24,734 bases of DNA. Origin: an uncultured Christensenella sp. GTDB lineage: Bacteria; Bacillota; Clostridia; Christensenellales; Pumilibacteraceae. Shown one piece after another: positions 1-10,100 of this stretch. Made by a program: the position numbers and the translations under genes. The notes beneath the pieces were generated by a model. It worked only from the letters and a program-made list of their open reading frames with translations, did not search any database and was not told the DNA's origin. How positions within the stretch are numbered: the stretch's first letter is position 1; each line of letters begins with the position of its first letter. The stretch lies in the NCBI GenBank assembly GCA_910585055.1, contig CAJUBY010000028.1, forward strand, positions 1-24,734, given 5' to 3'.

Positions 1-62
1 ACTTGCATGTGTTAAGCACGCCGCCAGCGTTCGTCCTGAGCCAGAATCAAACTCTAAAATAA
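1..62 (-). rRNA. rrs: 16S ribosomal RNA, 5' end only (partial)
   Basis: Read on the minus strand, 36-55 is the conserved bacterial 16S start (AGAGTTTGATTCTGGCTCAG, E. coli positions 8-27). It is followed by the universal GGACGAACGCTGGCGGC stretch and then by a GTGCTTAACACATGCAAGT-type sequence common in Clostridia. By E. coli numbering the mature 5' end falls near base 62. The rest of the gene lies outside the window, so only about 62 nt are seen. The identity is certain; the exact mature end is an estimate. Confidence 0.97.
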
Positions 63-234
63 TCGTATAACAAAGAGCCTAAGCCCTGATGCTATCAAAA
101 TAATAAAAAGTAATCGATTCTTCTCAAAAACATACTGACATAAATAATTGACTTTGTATATTTTATAAAAAGTCTAATTCGCTAAAATCTATTCACTTGT
201 CAATGTGCTTGCTGTCGTACTTTCGTCGGACAGC
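63..234 (-). other. Pre-16S rRNA leader with boxA-like motif
   Basis: This is the stretch between the predicted rRNA transcription start (about 234) and the mature 16S 5' end. It is AT-rich and has no reading frame. Shortly before the 16S start, at about 69-79, the minus strand reads GCTCTTTGTTAT, which resembles the boxA antitermination element of rRNA leaders (core GCTCTTT). A TTGACA also occurs on the minus strand at 198-203, but no good -10 follows at the right distance, so a second promoter is not supported. Confidence 0.55.
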
Positions 235-240
235 TTTGTT

Positions 241-269
241 ATAATACCACACCCCTATTTGTATGTCAA
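241..269 (-). promoter_or_regulatory. rRNA operon promoter (sigma-70 type)
   Basis: On the minus strand TTGACA (264-269) and TATTAT (241-246) are separated by exactly 17 bp, giving a perfect -35 and a 5/6 -10. An A/T-tract-rich stretch lies just upstream at about 275-315, as expected for an UP element of an rRNA promoter. Predicted start is near 234, which leaves a leader of about 170 nt before the 16S. Confidence 0.85.
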
Positions 270-382
270 GCATTTTGACAAAGTTTTTTAAAAAATTTTT
301 TAAATTTTTATTTACAGCTGTTATAGATATTTTATATGCCGATCACACGCTCCCGCACGCATCCGAGTACATAAAAAAATAC

Positions 383-411
383 TTGCCAATTAACATATTA
401 AGTTGTATAAT
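383..411 (+). promoter_or_regulatory. Promoter of the rqcP-ispDF-ktrBA operon
   Basis: TTGCCA (383-388), a 17-bp spacer, then a perfect TATAAT (406-411). Start of transcription is expected at about 417-419, only 2-4 nt before the ATG at 421. The mRNA would be leaderless or nearly so, and no Shine-Dalgarno sequence can lie in that space. Confidence 0.85.
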
Positions 412-420
412 ATATAAGTT

Positions 421-660
421 ATGCGCATAGATAAGTTTTTAAAGGTATCGCGGATAATAAAACGCCGCACCGTCGCCGCCGAGGCGTGCGACGCCGGAAA
501 GGTTTACGTAAACGGCCGTCAAGTCAAACCGGCGTGTACGTTAAAAGTCGGAGACACAGTGGAAATACGTTTAGGCACTCCTATAATATTTAAGGTCACG
601 TCTCTTAACGAAAAGGCTTCCAAGGAGGACGCGCACACTCTGTATGAAATACAAAACTGA
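421..660 (+). CDS. rqcP: RqcP-type S4 RNA-binding protein (YabO/Hsp15-like)
   Basis: A 79-residue protein that is essentially one S4 domain. It opens with MRIDKFLKVSRIIKRRT, the signature start of B. subtilis RqcP/YabO, followed by the GKVYVNGRQVKP turn of the S4 fold and a VGDTVEIRLG strand. In the family, RqcP binds stalled 50S-peptidyl-tRNA complexes and supports RqcH in adding alanine tails during ribosome rescue. Length and both ends match the family, so the ATG at 421 is secure. No Shine-Dalgarno precedes it, and the -10 box ends only nine bases upstream, so translation is probably leaderless. It is the first gene of an operon and overlaps ispDF by 17 bp. A heat-shock Hsp15 role is a less likely alternative for this short form. 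Confidence 0.9.
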   Translation: MRIDKFLKVSRIIKRRTVAAEACDAGKVYVNGRQVKPACTLKVGDTVEIRLGTPIIFKVTSLNEKASKEDAHTLYEIQN

Positions 661-1795
661 CGCGCCGAGCGGAAAACCTATCGTAGGCGCCGTCATCGTT
701 TGCGCAGGTAAAGGCGAACGTTGCGGACTTTCCTACAACAAGATACTGCACAGAATAGGACAGAAAACGGTCGTCGAGCAGGTCATCGATGTTTTTGATA
801 TGCCGGAGATCGACCGTATCACCGTAGTCGCTTCGGCGCACGACATAAACAGTATCGCCGAGCTGCTTACAGATCATTCAAAAGTCGGTTTTACCGAAGG
901 CGGCTCTACGAGGACCGAGAGTGTATATAAAGGACTTATAGCAACTCCGTGCGACATTGTCGTTATTCACGACGGCGCACGACCGTACGTTACGCGCGAT
1001 ATAATACTGCGGTCTGTAAAGAGCGCGAAAACATTCGGCAGCGGTATAGCCGCAGTACACTCCGTAGATACCGTAAAACGTATCGGCACAGACGGAAAAG
1101 TGTACGCTCTGCCGCGTAGCGAACTTTACAATATTCAGACGCCACAAGCATTCGGGTACGGCGAAATAGTCGAAGCTTACGAAAAAGCAACGGGAACGTT
1201 CACCGACGATTCGGAAGTGTATCAAAACGCCGGATACTCGCCTGTTCTCACCGAAGGTTCTTACGGGAATATCAAAATAACCACGCCCGGAGATCTGTTG
1301 GGCGTTCCCGAAACCTGCAAAATAGGTATAGGGTTCGACGTTCACCGTCTTGTTCCCGGCCGCTCGTTGATATTGGGCGGAATTAAGATAGAGCACAACA
1401 AAGGATTGCTCGGACATTCCGATGCCGACGTACTGACACATGCCGTGATGGATGCCATGCTGTCCGCCGCAGGTTGCCCTGATATAGGTGTTTTGTTCCC
1501 CGACAGCGACGACAGATATCTCGGGATAACGTCGGTAAAACTGCTCGAACAGGTCGACGAAAAAATTAAAGATCTGGGATTCGGGATAATAAATATTTCC
1601 GCGGTAATAGCCGCGCAAGAACCGAAGCTCGCTCCGCATATATCCGCTATAAGAGGCAATATCGCATCCGTACTCGGTATAGACATTTCCCGTATAAACG
1701 TTTCCGCGACCACTACAGAGCAGCTCGGCACAATAGGAAACGGAAAAGGAATGGCGGCAACCGCTTCCTGCATACTTTCGGAGAATTCGAAATGA
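644..1795 (+). CDS. ispDF: Bifunctional IspD/IspF enzyme of the MEP isoprenoid pathway
   Basis: A fusion of two enzymes of the non-mevalonate pathway, 383 residues. Residues 14-222 are IspD (MEP cytidylyltransferase): nucleotide-binding loop AGKGERCG (21-28), a following Lys at 33, HDGARP (109-114), and the TPQAF and DDS motifs. Residues 226-383 are IspF (MECDP synthase): FDVH gives metal ligands D232 and H234, GHSDAD with H266 completes the zinc site, and TTEQLG supplies the conserved Glu near the C-terminus. The intermediate step, IspE, is not in the window. The gene overlaps rqcP by 17 bp and ktrB by 4 bp (ATGA). An AAGGAGG lies at 622-628, an unusually long 15 nt from the ATG, with no in-frame alternative start between. 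Both halves look active. Confidence 0.95.
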   Translation: MKYKTDAPSGKPIVGAVIVCAGKGERCGLSYNKILHRIGQKTVVEQVIDVFDMPEIDRITVVASAHDINSIAELLTDHSKVGFTEGGSTRTESVYKGLIATPCDIVVIHDGARPYVTRDIILRSVKSAKTFGSGIAAVHSVDTVKRIGTDGKVYALPRSELYNIQTPQAFGYGEIVEAYEKATGTFTDDSEVYQNAGYSPVLTEGSYGNIKITTPGDLLGVPETCKIGIGFDVHRLVPGRSLILGGIKIEHNKGLLGHSDADVLTHAVMDAMLSAAGCPDIGVLFPDSDDRYLGITSVKLLEQVDEKIKDLGFGIINISAVIAAQEPKLAPHISAIRGNIASVLGIDISRINVSATTTEQLGTIGNGKGMAATASCILSENSK

Positions 1796-3147
1796 AAAAC
1801 GGCAAGATCAAAAAACATTTCAGAATGCGACCGATGATGATAGTATTTTTGGGATTTCTCGTCGTAATGTTTGCCGGAGCGCTTATACTTGCTCTGCCCA
1901 TTTCCAATACCGACGGCAAATGGATGTCTTTCCCCAATGCTATATTCTGGGCAATGAACGGCGTGTGCGGTACGGGGCTGACCGTAAGCTCTACGGCATT
2001 GACTTTTACCGGATTCGGACAAGCGGTACTGCTGCTTCTGATACAGTTCGGCGGTCTCGGATTTATGACAATGGCGACGCTTGTTTTCCTTATAATACGC
2101 AAACGGATAACGCTCAAAGACAGGATAGTCATTCAGGAAGCGCTGGGACAGGAAGAAATAAAAGGCGTAGTCCGGCTTGTCCGAAACATAATAATAATGA
2201 CAGCAGTCATCGAATTTGTCGGCGCCGTATTGCTTACCCCGTTTTTCTGTCTGCAGAACGGAGCTATCGGGATTTGGCAGGCGTTATTCAATTCGGTATC
2301 CGCATTTTGCAACGCAGGATTCGATGTTCTGGGTACGCCCGTAAATCCGTACGCTTCACTTACCGATTACAACAACAGCTCCGGTATCCTGCTTATAATA
2401 TGCTTTATAGCGATATTGGGCGCTTTCGGATTCCCCGTTATAAACGACATACTAAAATGCAGATTTAAATTCCGTCGCTACAGGTTCCACACAAAAGTGG
2501 TTTTGATAGTGACCGCAGTGTTGATGGGTTTCGGCACACTGTTCTTTTTCGTTTCCGAGTTCAATTCGGCGGCGTTCGCAAAACTCAACGGCGGCGAAAA
2601 ATTTTTAAACAGCATATTTCAATCGGTAACGGCAAGTTCCACCGCAGGATTTTCCGCCGTAGATCAAACACAGCTTTCGTCCGCCGGCAAAATATTTTCG
2701 TGCGTTTTAATGTTTATAGGTGCGTCGCCGTGCAGTACCGGCGGCGGTATAAAAACATCGACATTTGCAGTCCTTGTATTGATGGGCTTGTCCGGACTGC
2801 GCGGCAAAGACGAAATAGTTATAGGAAAACATTCTATAAGCCATAAAAACGGACTTCGCGCCGTTACAGTCGTAATGCTGGCAAGCGCGCTTATCCTTTC
2901 CGGTGTATCCGTAATATGCGCGGCGGACGGAATTGCCGCATCGCATGTATTTTTCGATACGATATCGGCATTTACGACGGCAGGCCTATCAATGGGTCTG
3001 GCGCCGACGCTTTCCGCATTATCGCTGTTCGTACTGGACATAGTAATGTTTATCGGCAGACTCGGACCGCTAAGTGTGGGGCTTATGTTCACAAAGCAGG
3101 ACAGATCCGCGATAAAATTTCCGCCTGCTAATATAATGATAGGTTAA
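1792..3147 (+). CDS. ktrB: KtrB/TrkH-family potassium uptake channel subunit
   Basis: A 451-residue membrane protein with the four-fold M1-P-M2 layout of SKT potassium transporters. The selectivity-filter glycines appear in GTGLT (G62), NAGFD (G176), TAGFS (G286) and TAGLS (G398). The C-terminus has the typical GRLGPL stretch before the last helix. KtrB forms the ion path and needs the cytoplasmic KtrA ring for gating. A GGAG at 1780-1783 sits 8 nt before the ATG, and the ATGA overlap with ispDF suggests translational coupling. Length is normal for KtrB. The TrkH name is possible, but pairing with a single-RCK partner favours KtrB. Confidence 0.93.
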   Translation: MKNGKIKKHFRMRPMMIVFLGFLVVMFAGALILALPISNTDGKWMSFPNAIFWAMNGVCGTGLTVSSTALTFTGFGQAVLLLLIQFGGLGFMTMATLVFLIIRKRITLKDRIVIQEALGQEEIKGVVRLVRNIIIMTAVIEFVGAVLLTPFFCLQNGAIGIWQALFNSVSAFCNAGFDVLGTPVNPYASLTDYNNSSGILLIICFIAILGAFGFPVINDILKCRFKFRRYRFHTKVVLIVTAVLMGFGTLFFFVSEFNSAAFAKLNGGEKFLNSIFQSVTASSTAGFSAVDQTQLSSAGKIFSCVLMFIGASPCSTGGGIKTSTFAVLVLMGLSGLRGKDEIVIGKHSISHKNGLRAVTVVMLASALILSGVSVICAADGIAASHVFFDTISAFTTAGLSMGLAPTLSALSLFVLDIVMFIGRLGPLSVGLMFTKQDRSAIKFPPANIMIG

Positions 3148-3159
3148 CAAGGAGACGTC

Positions 3160-3855
3160 ATGAAAAAGACCAATCAGTTTGTCGTTTTCGGTCTGGGCAG
3201 ATTCGGCACGACACTCACGAAAATGCTTTACGATAACGGTGCGGAAGTGCTTGCGATCGATAAAGACGAAGAAAAAGTCAACGATATTTCGCCGTACTGC
3301 ACACATGCCGTCTGTGCCGATGCGACAGACGAACACAATCTGGAACGGCTGGGCATCAACAATATGGATGTCGCCATAGTATGTATAGCGTCTAATATCG
3401 AAGCAAGTATATTTATAACGCTAATATGCAAACAGCTGGGTATCCCGAAAGTCATTTCCAAAGCGAGCGACGAGAGACACAAACTCGTTCTCGAGCGTAT
3501 AGGCGCCGATTCCGTGATAATCCCGGAAGAAGCTATGGGCGAACGGCTAGCCGCTATGCTTGTCAAACCGAACGTAGTGGAAATAATGACTCTTGCCGAC
3601 AGTTTCCGCATGGTCGAGATACGCACGCCCAAACGTTGGCTGGATAAAACGCTTATGGAACTCAATCTGCGCAATACAGAACGCGTAAACATAGTCGTGA
3701 TCAAACGCGGCGACGAGATAATCACCTCACCTGCAGGCGAAAGCAAGCTCCATGCCGACGATTTGATCGTAGTCGCCGGTTCTGTCGAAGATATAAAAAA
3801 ATTAAGCAATAAAGCAAACGGCAAGGTAGTGTCGGACAACATCGCCATACAATGA
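3160..3855 (+). CDS. ktrA: KtrA-type RCK regulatory subunit of potassium uptake
   Basis: A 231-residue soluble protein. The N-terminal RCK domain starts with a beta-strand and the nucleotide-binding loop GLGRFG (11-16), followed by an acidic AIDKDEEK strand end as in NAD(H)/ATP-binding Rossmann folds. The C-terminal part (about 140-220) fits the TrkA-C domain, which in Firmicutes KtrA binds cyclic di-AMP. A single RCK unit, unlike the double-length E. coli TrkA, supports KtrA. AAGGAG at 3149-3154, 5 nt before the ATG, is a strong ribosome binding site. It lies 12 bp after ktrB and presumably gates that channel. No c-di-AMP riboswitch is visible upstream. Confidence 0.93.
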   Translation: MKKTNQFVVFGLGRFGTTLTKMLYDNGAEVLAIDKDEEKVNDISPYCTHAVCADATDEHNLERLGINNMDVAIVCIASNIEASIFITLICKQLGIPKVISKASDERHKLVLERIGADSVIIPEEAMGERLAAMLVKPNVVEIMTLADSFRMVEIRTPKRWLDKTLMELNLRNTERVNIVVIKRGDEIITSPAGESKLHADDLIVVAGSVEDIKKLSNKANGKVVSDNIAIQ

Positions 3856-4106
3856 TATAAGGTGCGATCATAAATTTAGACAGTAAACCGCAGAAAATGC
3901 GTAGTATATTGTTACCGAATCCGCCGAAAATACATGGTTGCTTGGGTTTCTTTACATATAGATTGCGCTTATAAGATCTCGACCTCGTTTAACGTGATAT
4001 GCGCGGTGTGGCGCCGTTACTTTCAAGGCAAACGAGGTATATCGTCCGACCGTGTAAACAAACAAACGTGATACCGAAGACATTTACGAAAGACATAAAC
4101 ACACGC
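3856..4106. other. Intergenic stretch between ktrA and the giant gene
   Basis: About 250 bp without a credible gene. The only clear structures are the inverted-repeat element at 3982-4038 and the terminator that follows at 4107-4141. No promoter pair was convincing. The reading frame starting at 3999 runs across the terminator into the opposite strand of the giant gene and is not taken as real. Confidence 0.6.
3982..4038. other. Possible structured RNA or inverted-repeat element
   Basis: A perfect 9-bp outer helix pairs ACCTCGTTT (3982-3990) with AAACGAGGT (4030-4038). Inside it AACG (3991-3994) pairs with CGTT (4015-4018), and after a 6-nt bulge GCGC (4001-4004) pairs with GCGC (4011-4014) around a 6-nt loop. 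The 11 nt at 4019-4029 stay unpaired. This is too ordered for plain spacer, but it lacks a U-tract, so it is not a simple terminator. Strand and function are unknown. Confidence 0.35.
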
Positions 4107-4141
4107 AAAAGCGGCAGTATTTTGTATACCGCCGCTTTTTA
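4107..4141. terminator. Intrinsic terminator between ktrA and the giant gene
   Basis: AAAAGCGGC (4107-4115) pairs with GCCGCTTTT (4131-4139). The stem extends inward through GTAT/ATAC after one mismatch. The plus-strand side ends in a run of five T. On the minus strand four T follow, so it could serve both the ktrBA operon and the giant gene, whose stop is 39 bp away. Confidence 0.75.
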
Positions 4142-4179
4142 CATTGCCGCATTAATTAATCTTATACGCGTATTATTAT

Positions 4180-7100
4180 TTAAATATTCTCGGATCCGTC
4201 GTCTGCGCTTTGCGCCGGCGGCAAAGCGCCTATCGGCGGCTCTCCCCCGTTCGGATCGACTCCGGCATCGAGCATCATCGCATTCTCCTGCGGCTGTTCG
4301 ACCGGCGGCAGGTATCCGAAGCTCTGATATCCGGTGGGAGCCGGTCCGCCGGCAAGCTTCAGCATCTGCTCTTCTATTTCCATTTCGGAAACGAGCAACG
4401 CCTCCAACTCTTCTCTTTCGCGTTTACGCTTGCGCAATACAGCTATGATCACGATCAAAACGACTATTACCAGAAGAACACAGCCGATCATGACCGTCCA
4501 TATAACTTTGTGTCCTTCGAAGCTTGCCATTATGCGTATCCACAAACTGGCTTGCGGCATATCTTCGTTTCGAGCCAAGAACGTAAGACTTACCGGATTA
4601 CCGGTTTCATCGGTAACATCGATAGTAATTTCCGATTCGCCTCTGCCTACGAAAGTGATGACTACGAATTCGTTTTCGCCGTTCGCGTTCTTTTCCAACG
4701 ATACTTTGACAATCGAACTCACTTGCGATCTTACTCCGAGCAAGCGCAACGCATTCCCTTCGGGATCGTCCTCGTCCGTGAACAACTGATATGCGCGAAG
4801 TTTGATCGTTCCGGTAGAATTAAGGTCGCGCAACATATCGGGATCGTCTTTATTGCCGTTGCGCCGGAACGTTATCTCCGAATATCTCATTTTGGGCGCT
4901 TTATTGGCTATTATCGTGAGCCAGAACATTTTGTTGTACACTTTGCCATCCGGATCGCTTTCCAAAACGAACGACACATTGACGCGTATAGGCTCGACCG
5001 TTATCTGATTGCCGGCTTTAAGAGTCCATGTGGAAGTATCGCCCACCTGAGTTATCGTCGCTTTGTTCTTTTCGTATTCACTTTGAATTGCGATATTGGT
5101 CAGTCTGTAATACTTCGATTGACTGAAAACGTCGCCGCCCGCACGCGCCGAAACCTCTCCGTTTTCCATAATAAGTTTGTTGGGAAGGTCGGGCATGAGC
5201 GAACCTATATCGAGCGTAAGCGTTTTACTGCAGGCAACCGTCTGCGGATTCAATGCATTCTCCGTCTCTTCGGCGTTGTATATTACATGGACGTTCAATC
5301 TGAATGTTGTGGTAAGAGTGTCGTACAGAATATTCGTATCGCCGTCCGCAACTGTTATATCCACCTCGCCTTCGCCGTAGAAACCCTGATTCGGCGTCAA
5401 AACGAACCACTGATTGTACATATTTGTCGTGTCTTTAAAGTCGTAAGACAATCCGTTGCGGTCGCAATAATCGTATATAAGATCTATATCGAGCGCATTA
5501 GGGATAGTCACGGTAAACAGCGACGACGAATCCGCATCGATATTGTCGGCGCCTTCCTTAACGGAATCGTACATAGTCGAATACAGGCTTCTTACAGGTT
5601 TGGATTCCTGTCGGTATATACGCAAATACGTATCGCGGTTTTCGAGAAGTCCGCTCGCCGCATCGCCGACAACATCCGAAGTGTTATTATCCGAAACAAA
5701 GTCACCTATGTAGAAAAGCATTCCGCCGGGCGCGCCTTTATCGGAACCCATCATGTAAACAGTCGTCGTTTCCTTATTTTCCAACACGAACGGAGCGTCG
5801 TTCATTACAACGATATCGACTTTTACGACAATACCGGTATCGGGCTGCTGCGTATCCGCCGATCTGTCCGCAATACGTACATACATAGTTGCTTTTAGGC
5901 TTCGAACGGACGCCATAGCCGTAAGTTTAAATCCGGTCCGGTGCCAGGCATCGGCACCGAGCGGTTCGACGGTGGCTATCTCACGCGAAATATCGTGATT
6001 GGGCGTACCGTCGGCGTTTGTATCGAACCAGCTTACGCGTTCGATTTCGTCGGTAAGCGAAACATACGGGAAAGCGCTTTCCAACTTGACAAATCTATAA
6101 GAATCCGTATCCGCCGTTTCGCCCGAGTAGTCCGCATCGACTATAAAATCGGACAGCATGACGCTTACGGAATCGCGGCGCCTTATGTTTACGTTCATAT
6201 TGTAGGTACCGTCCGGAGCTCTTTCGAACGTATAACCCACGTTATTCTCGTCCATAACGGTCTTGGATTCGACGGCTGATATATCCGAATTGTAGATGCG
6301 CAACGTTATAACAGCCGTCGCAGCTCTGTTCATTATATCCTTGCCTGTAAGCTCTATGGGGAACTCGACATAAGGCTTATACGCACCCGTCTTATCGTCT
6401 TTCATATCGATACGGCGGTTGATCGTTATTTTTATACAGTTGTTCTCGGTCGGCTCGATCGTAAACGCACGAGGTTTACCGTTTCCCGCATTCCAATCAA
6501 GCCCGGGATTTTCGGTTACAGCTCTACGCATTGCGATAACGTAATCGTTATCCGAAAGTTCGGATATAGTAACAATATCGTCGGCATCGGAATCCACGAA
6601 CAGCGCGTTATACTGGTCGTTTATATCGTGGACTTTATACGTAGCGGAATCGCCTTTTTTTCCTTCCATACGCCAATTACCGGAAACCGCCACAGGCGCC
6701 GAATCCTTTACGTTCAGCTTAAACACCGACCCGGCAAACATCTGCGCGTCGATACGCTTATGGATCCTTCCGCCGAGCGGTTTTTCGACTTCGACATACA
6801 ACAGTAAATTGTCGTTATCCAATGTCGATGCTTTGGGCGTGAATATCAAAGACGTACCGTCGTGAGAAAATTCGAAGTCCGCATAATGCAACACTGCGTT
6901 CAAACGCGCCTGCGCGCCGCCGGTCACTGATACGGCTTCTCCGTTGACATCCAAGCCGCCTATAACGTAATCCGTATATCCGCTACCGCGGCTTTTATCC
7001 AAAGCGAACGTTCCGCGCGATCCGTTACGGACCAACATATTTTTGAGCGTATCGGACGAAAGCGCGGTCATCTTACCCTGATCATCGATATCTATAAATG

Positions 7101-10100
7101 CGTACAGCTTGACGGCATAGGATTTTACGCCGGCTTTCGAAACGTCGGGATCGGTTATCGGCGATGCGGTATTGCCGTCGTTTCCGACATTTCCGTCCAG
7201 TCTTACAAACGCATAACGGGAACGGTCGACAGACTCCGCGCTTTGATCGTAATACTCGTCGACGGATTTGACTGTGATCTTTTCGCTGCCTTTAAGATAA
7301 GCGGTATATGCGTTTTCGTTGAGCTTCGAAACGGAATCGTTCAAAATATCGGCATACAGAGTGTAAACGTACAACGTTACGGAAATAGTATTTTTCTCGT
7401 CGCCGTTACCGTAATCGGCAATGCGGAAAGTAAGCTCTTCGTAGCCTTTTTCGCTTTCCGGATCATAACCGGTAGCGACTATCTCGAACGATCTTCCGTT
7501 ATCCGTTACACGGATATCGAAATAATCGCTGTGATACAGACCGTCGCTGCCGCGGACGAGAGAACTGCCGTTAACTTCAAAACAGCCGTCGCGGTACAGA
7601 GTCATATTATTGGTCTCGCCGTCGCCGTCGGGGTCGACCGCAACATTACTCATACCTATAGTATAAACGCGCCTCGCCTGCTTGGGAACGTAATTTCCGT
7701 CGGCGTCTGTGAAGCCTTCGACATTGAACGTTCCGCCTTTTTCGTCTGCTATCGTAAACAGCGCAAACGTAGCCGATCTATAAACGTCGGTACCCGGTTC
7801 CAATACGCCTTCCAGTCCGCAATTGCGGATCTTGTCGCGTTGATCGGCATCCGAATAATCGAGCGCAACGGGCGGAGAGCTTACTATAGTAAAGTACAGC
7901 ACACACGATACGACGCCGCCTTCCCCGTCGGACAGCGTTATTGTAACGGGTTCGTTTACACACGCGCGTTGCGCAGTTATTGTAATGGCTATATTATACG
8001 GCGCGCCGTTTCCGCCTTCCGATCTGAGTCGCAGTGTATTTTGCGTATCTATAAACAGCCTGTCGTTCTGCGCATACGAAACATCTGTTATACGCAGTCG
8101 CCACGGCGTATCGTCGTCCGCAAGCGAATAATAACCCAAATGCATATTGCCCGATTCATCGCGTCCGACCGTACTGTCGTAAACTACTTTATTGCCTTCG
8201 TTCGCCGTGGTTATATCGCGGTATATCCAATATCTGTCTTCGTTGTTTACGCCGTCGCCCGTAGTTTCACCGTAACCGGGGATGCTTTCCCTTTCCGTCA
8301 TGTACGCCTTGCTGGGCGAGTTGGCATAAGCGGAATCTTTATTGCCGGTAACGCCGGTAAAGACATCATAATACGAAGTAAGTACGGTAATGTCGTCGCC
8401 CGAACGCATAGTAAACGACCGGTTGCTTGCCATAATGGACGGCGACTGGTTGGTAATGGTTATAACAAAAGTAAAGTACTGAGTAAACTCGCCTTTTCCG
8501 TCGAAGAATTTAAGCCTGAACCTATATTCGTTGATGGAAATGCTTTCGCCTTCGTATCTGGCCGTAGTACGGCGGTTGACGGTAAACGATATGTTATTGC
8601 TTGACGGCACTGTTTGACCGCCGATGGTATCCGTTTCCATCCACATAATGACATCGCGGTCGGTGCTGCCGCGCGGCGAAAAGCCGCCGCCGTTCCTGTA
8701 ATAACCGCCGTCGGGATGTACACCTATATTATCGGGACGGTATCCCGTTTTATACTCGTCGCGGTCGAGCGGCGAATCGAGATAGTCGCCCGTTTCGCGC
8801 GCCACGCCGGCGGAATTGGTCTCGAAATAATATTTGGTAGCAAGCGTCGATAAACCGCCGTTATTTGTGGTAAACATATCCGGATCGTATACGATATCGT
8901 AAAGATTGATATTTACCGTATTACCTACTGCGAGATTTATTTTCAGTTCGCGTTCGTTGCCGACCTTATCGCCGACTTCTTTTAGGGTAGGCGCGCCGTT
9001 GATGATATTAACTCTGAATTCGAGCGCTACGTACGAACCGTCCCCCCATCCCAGGCCGCAACTGTCGTATATGAGCGTCTTGAACGGATAATAGACCTTT
9101 GTCGGATTTTTGACATCCGTTGCCGCTTCGGCATATTCGGCGACAAGTCCGCGTTCCGCATATATATCGATAACGTCCTGCTTAGTCGGCGACGAAATGT
9201 GCTTTTGCGTAAGTATCTCGTCGAGCGCAAACTCGTTTATATACGTTTTACGCATACCCATTATATTGAGCACTCTGCCGCCGTCGAGAAGCGCCGCATT
9301 AAAATAACTGCTGTACCCTTCCGTAGACGTGCCGTAAATACCGTCGTTCGGCTTAAACGTATTGGTGACGGCAGCCATTCCGTTTGCGATGTCATTCTTA
9401 TCCACACGGAAATAATTTGCCATGGAATTTTGCGCCGAATCGGTCTTTACCGTATTCGCAAACCTTCCGCTTTCGTCCAATGCCGCTGCTCTGCGATGCG
9501 CGTCCGCGCCCAGATTGGTCCATGAATCCAGCTGTGCAAACGAATCGCCGCAGAAATACGCATAATCGCGGTAATTATCGGACGCCCAGTCGTCGTCCGT
9601 ATAACCTATTTTTTCCGCGGCGGAGTACGAATGATTGGGAACGTTCTCCAAATCCTCGCTTGCCTTGGAACGGCGCGTCAGCGCAAACGTCTTACTTCCG
9701 GAAGACGGCATAGTAAGATCTACGTAATACGTATCTCCGTCGTATTTTACGGCATATTCGTTGTCGTCGTTATCAGCAAACAGATCCAACTGCGAATTTT
9801 GAATGTGGATATTGACCGAGACCGTACGCCTGTCTTTTTCGGGCGCATCGACGTCGACATCGTTATGCTGGCCGCTCGATTTAGCAAGTTTTAATGTTAG
9901 AGTCAGGTTACGCACACCCGTTCTTACGTTCTTTTTGGCGAAACGCAGTCCGAAATTATGCTCCTTGAGTTTTTCCGCCTGTTCCTCCAAATACAACAGT
10001 TTACCGTCGCCAATAAAGCTGTCGCCGTTTAGACAATTGCCGCTATCGTCCTTATATTTTTCGTACCCCATAAGGTTGCCCTTTCCGTCTACGGTGGGTA

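Noticed and set aside
878..1639. A 253-codon frame on the minus strand opposite ispDF.
   Set aside because: It lies entirely within a well-conserved gene, has no domain signature and no ribosome site.
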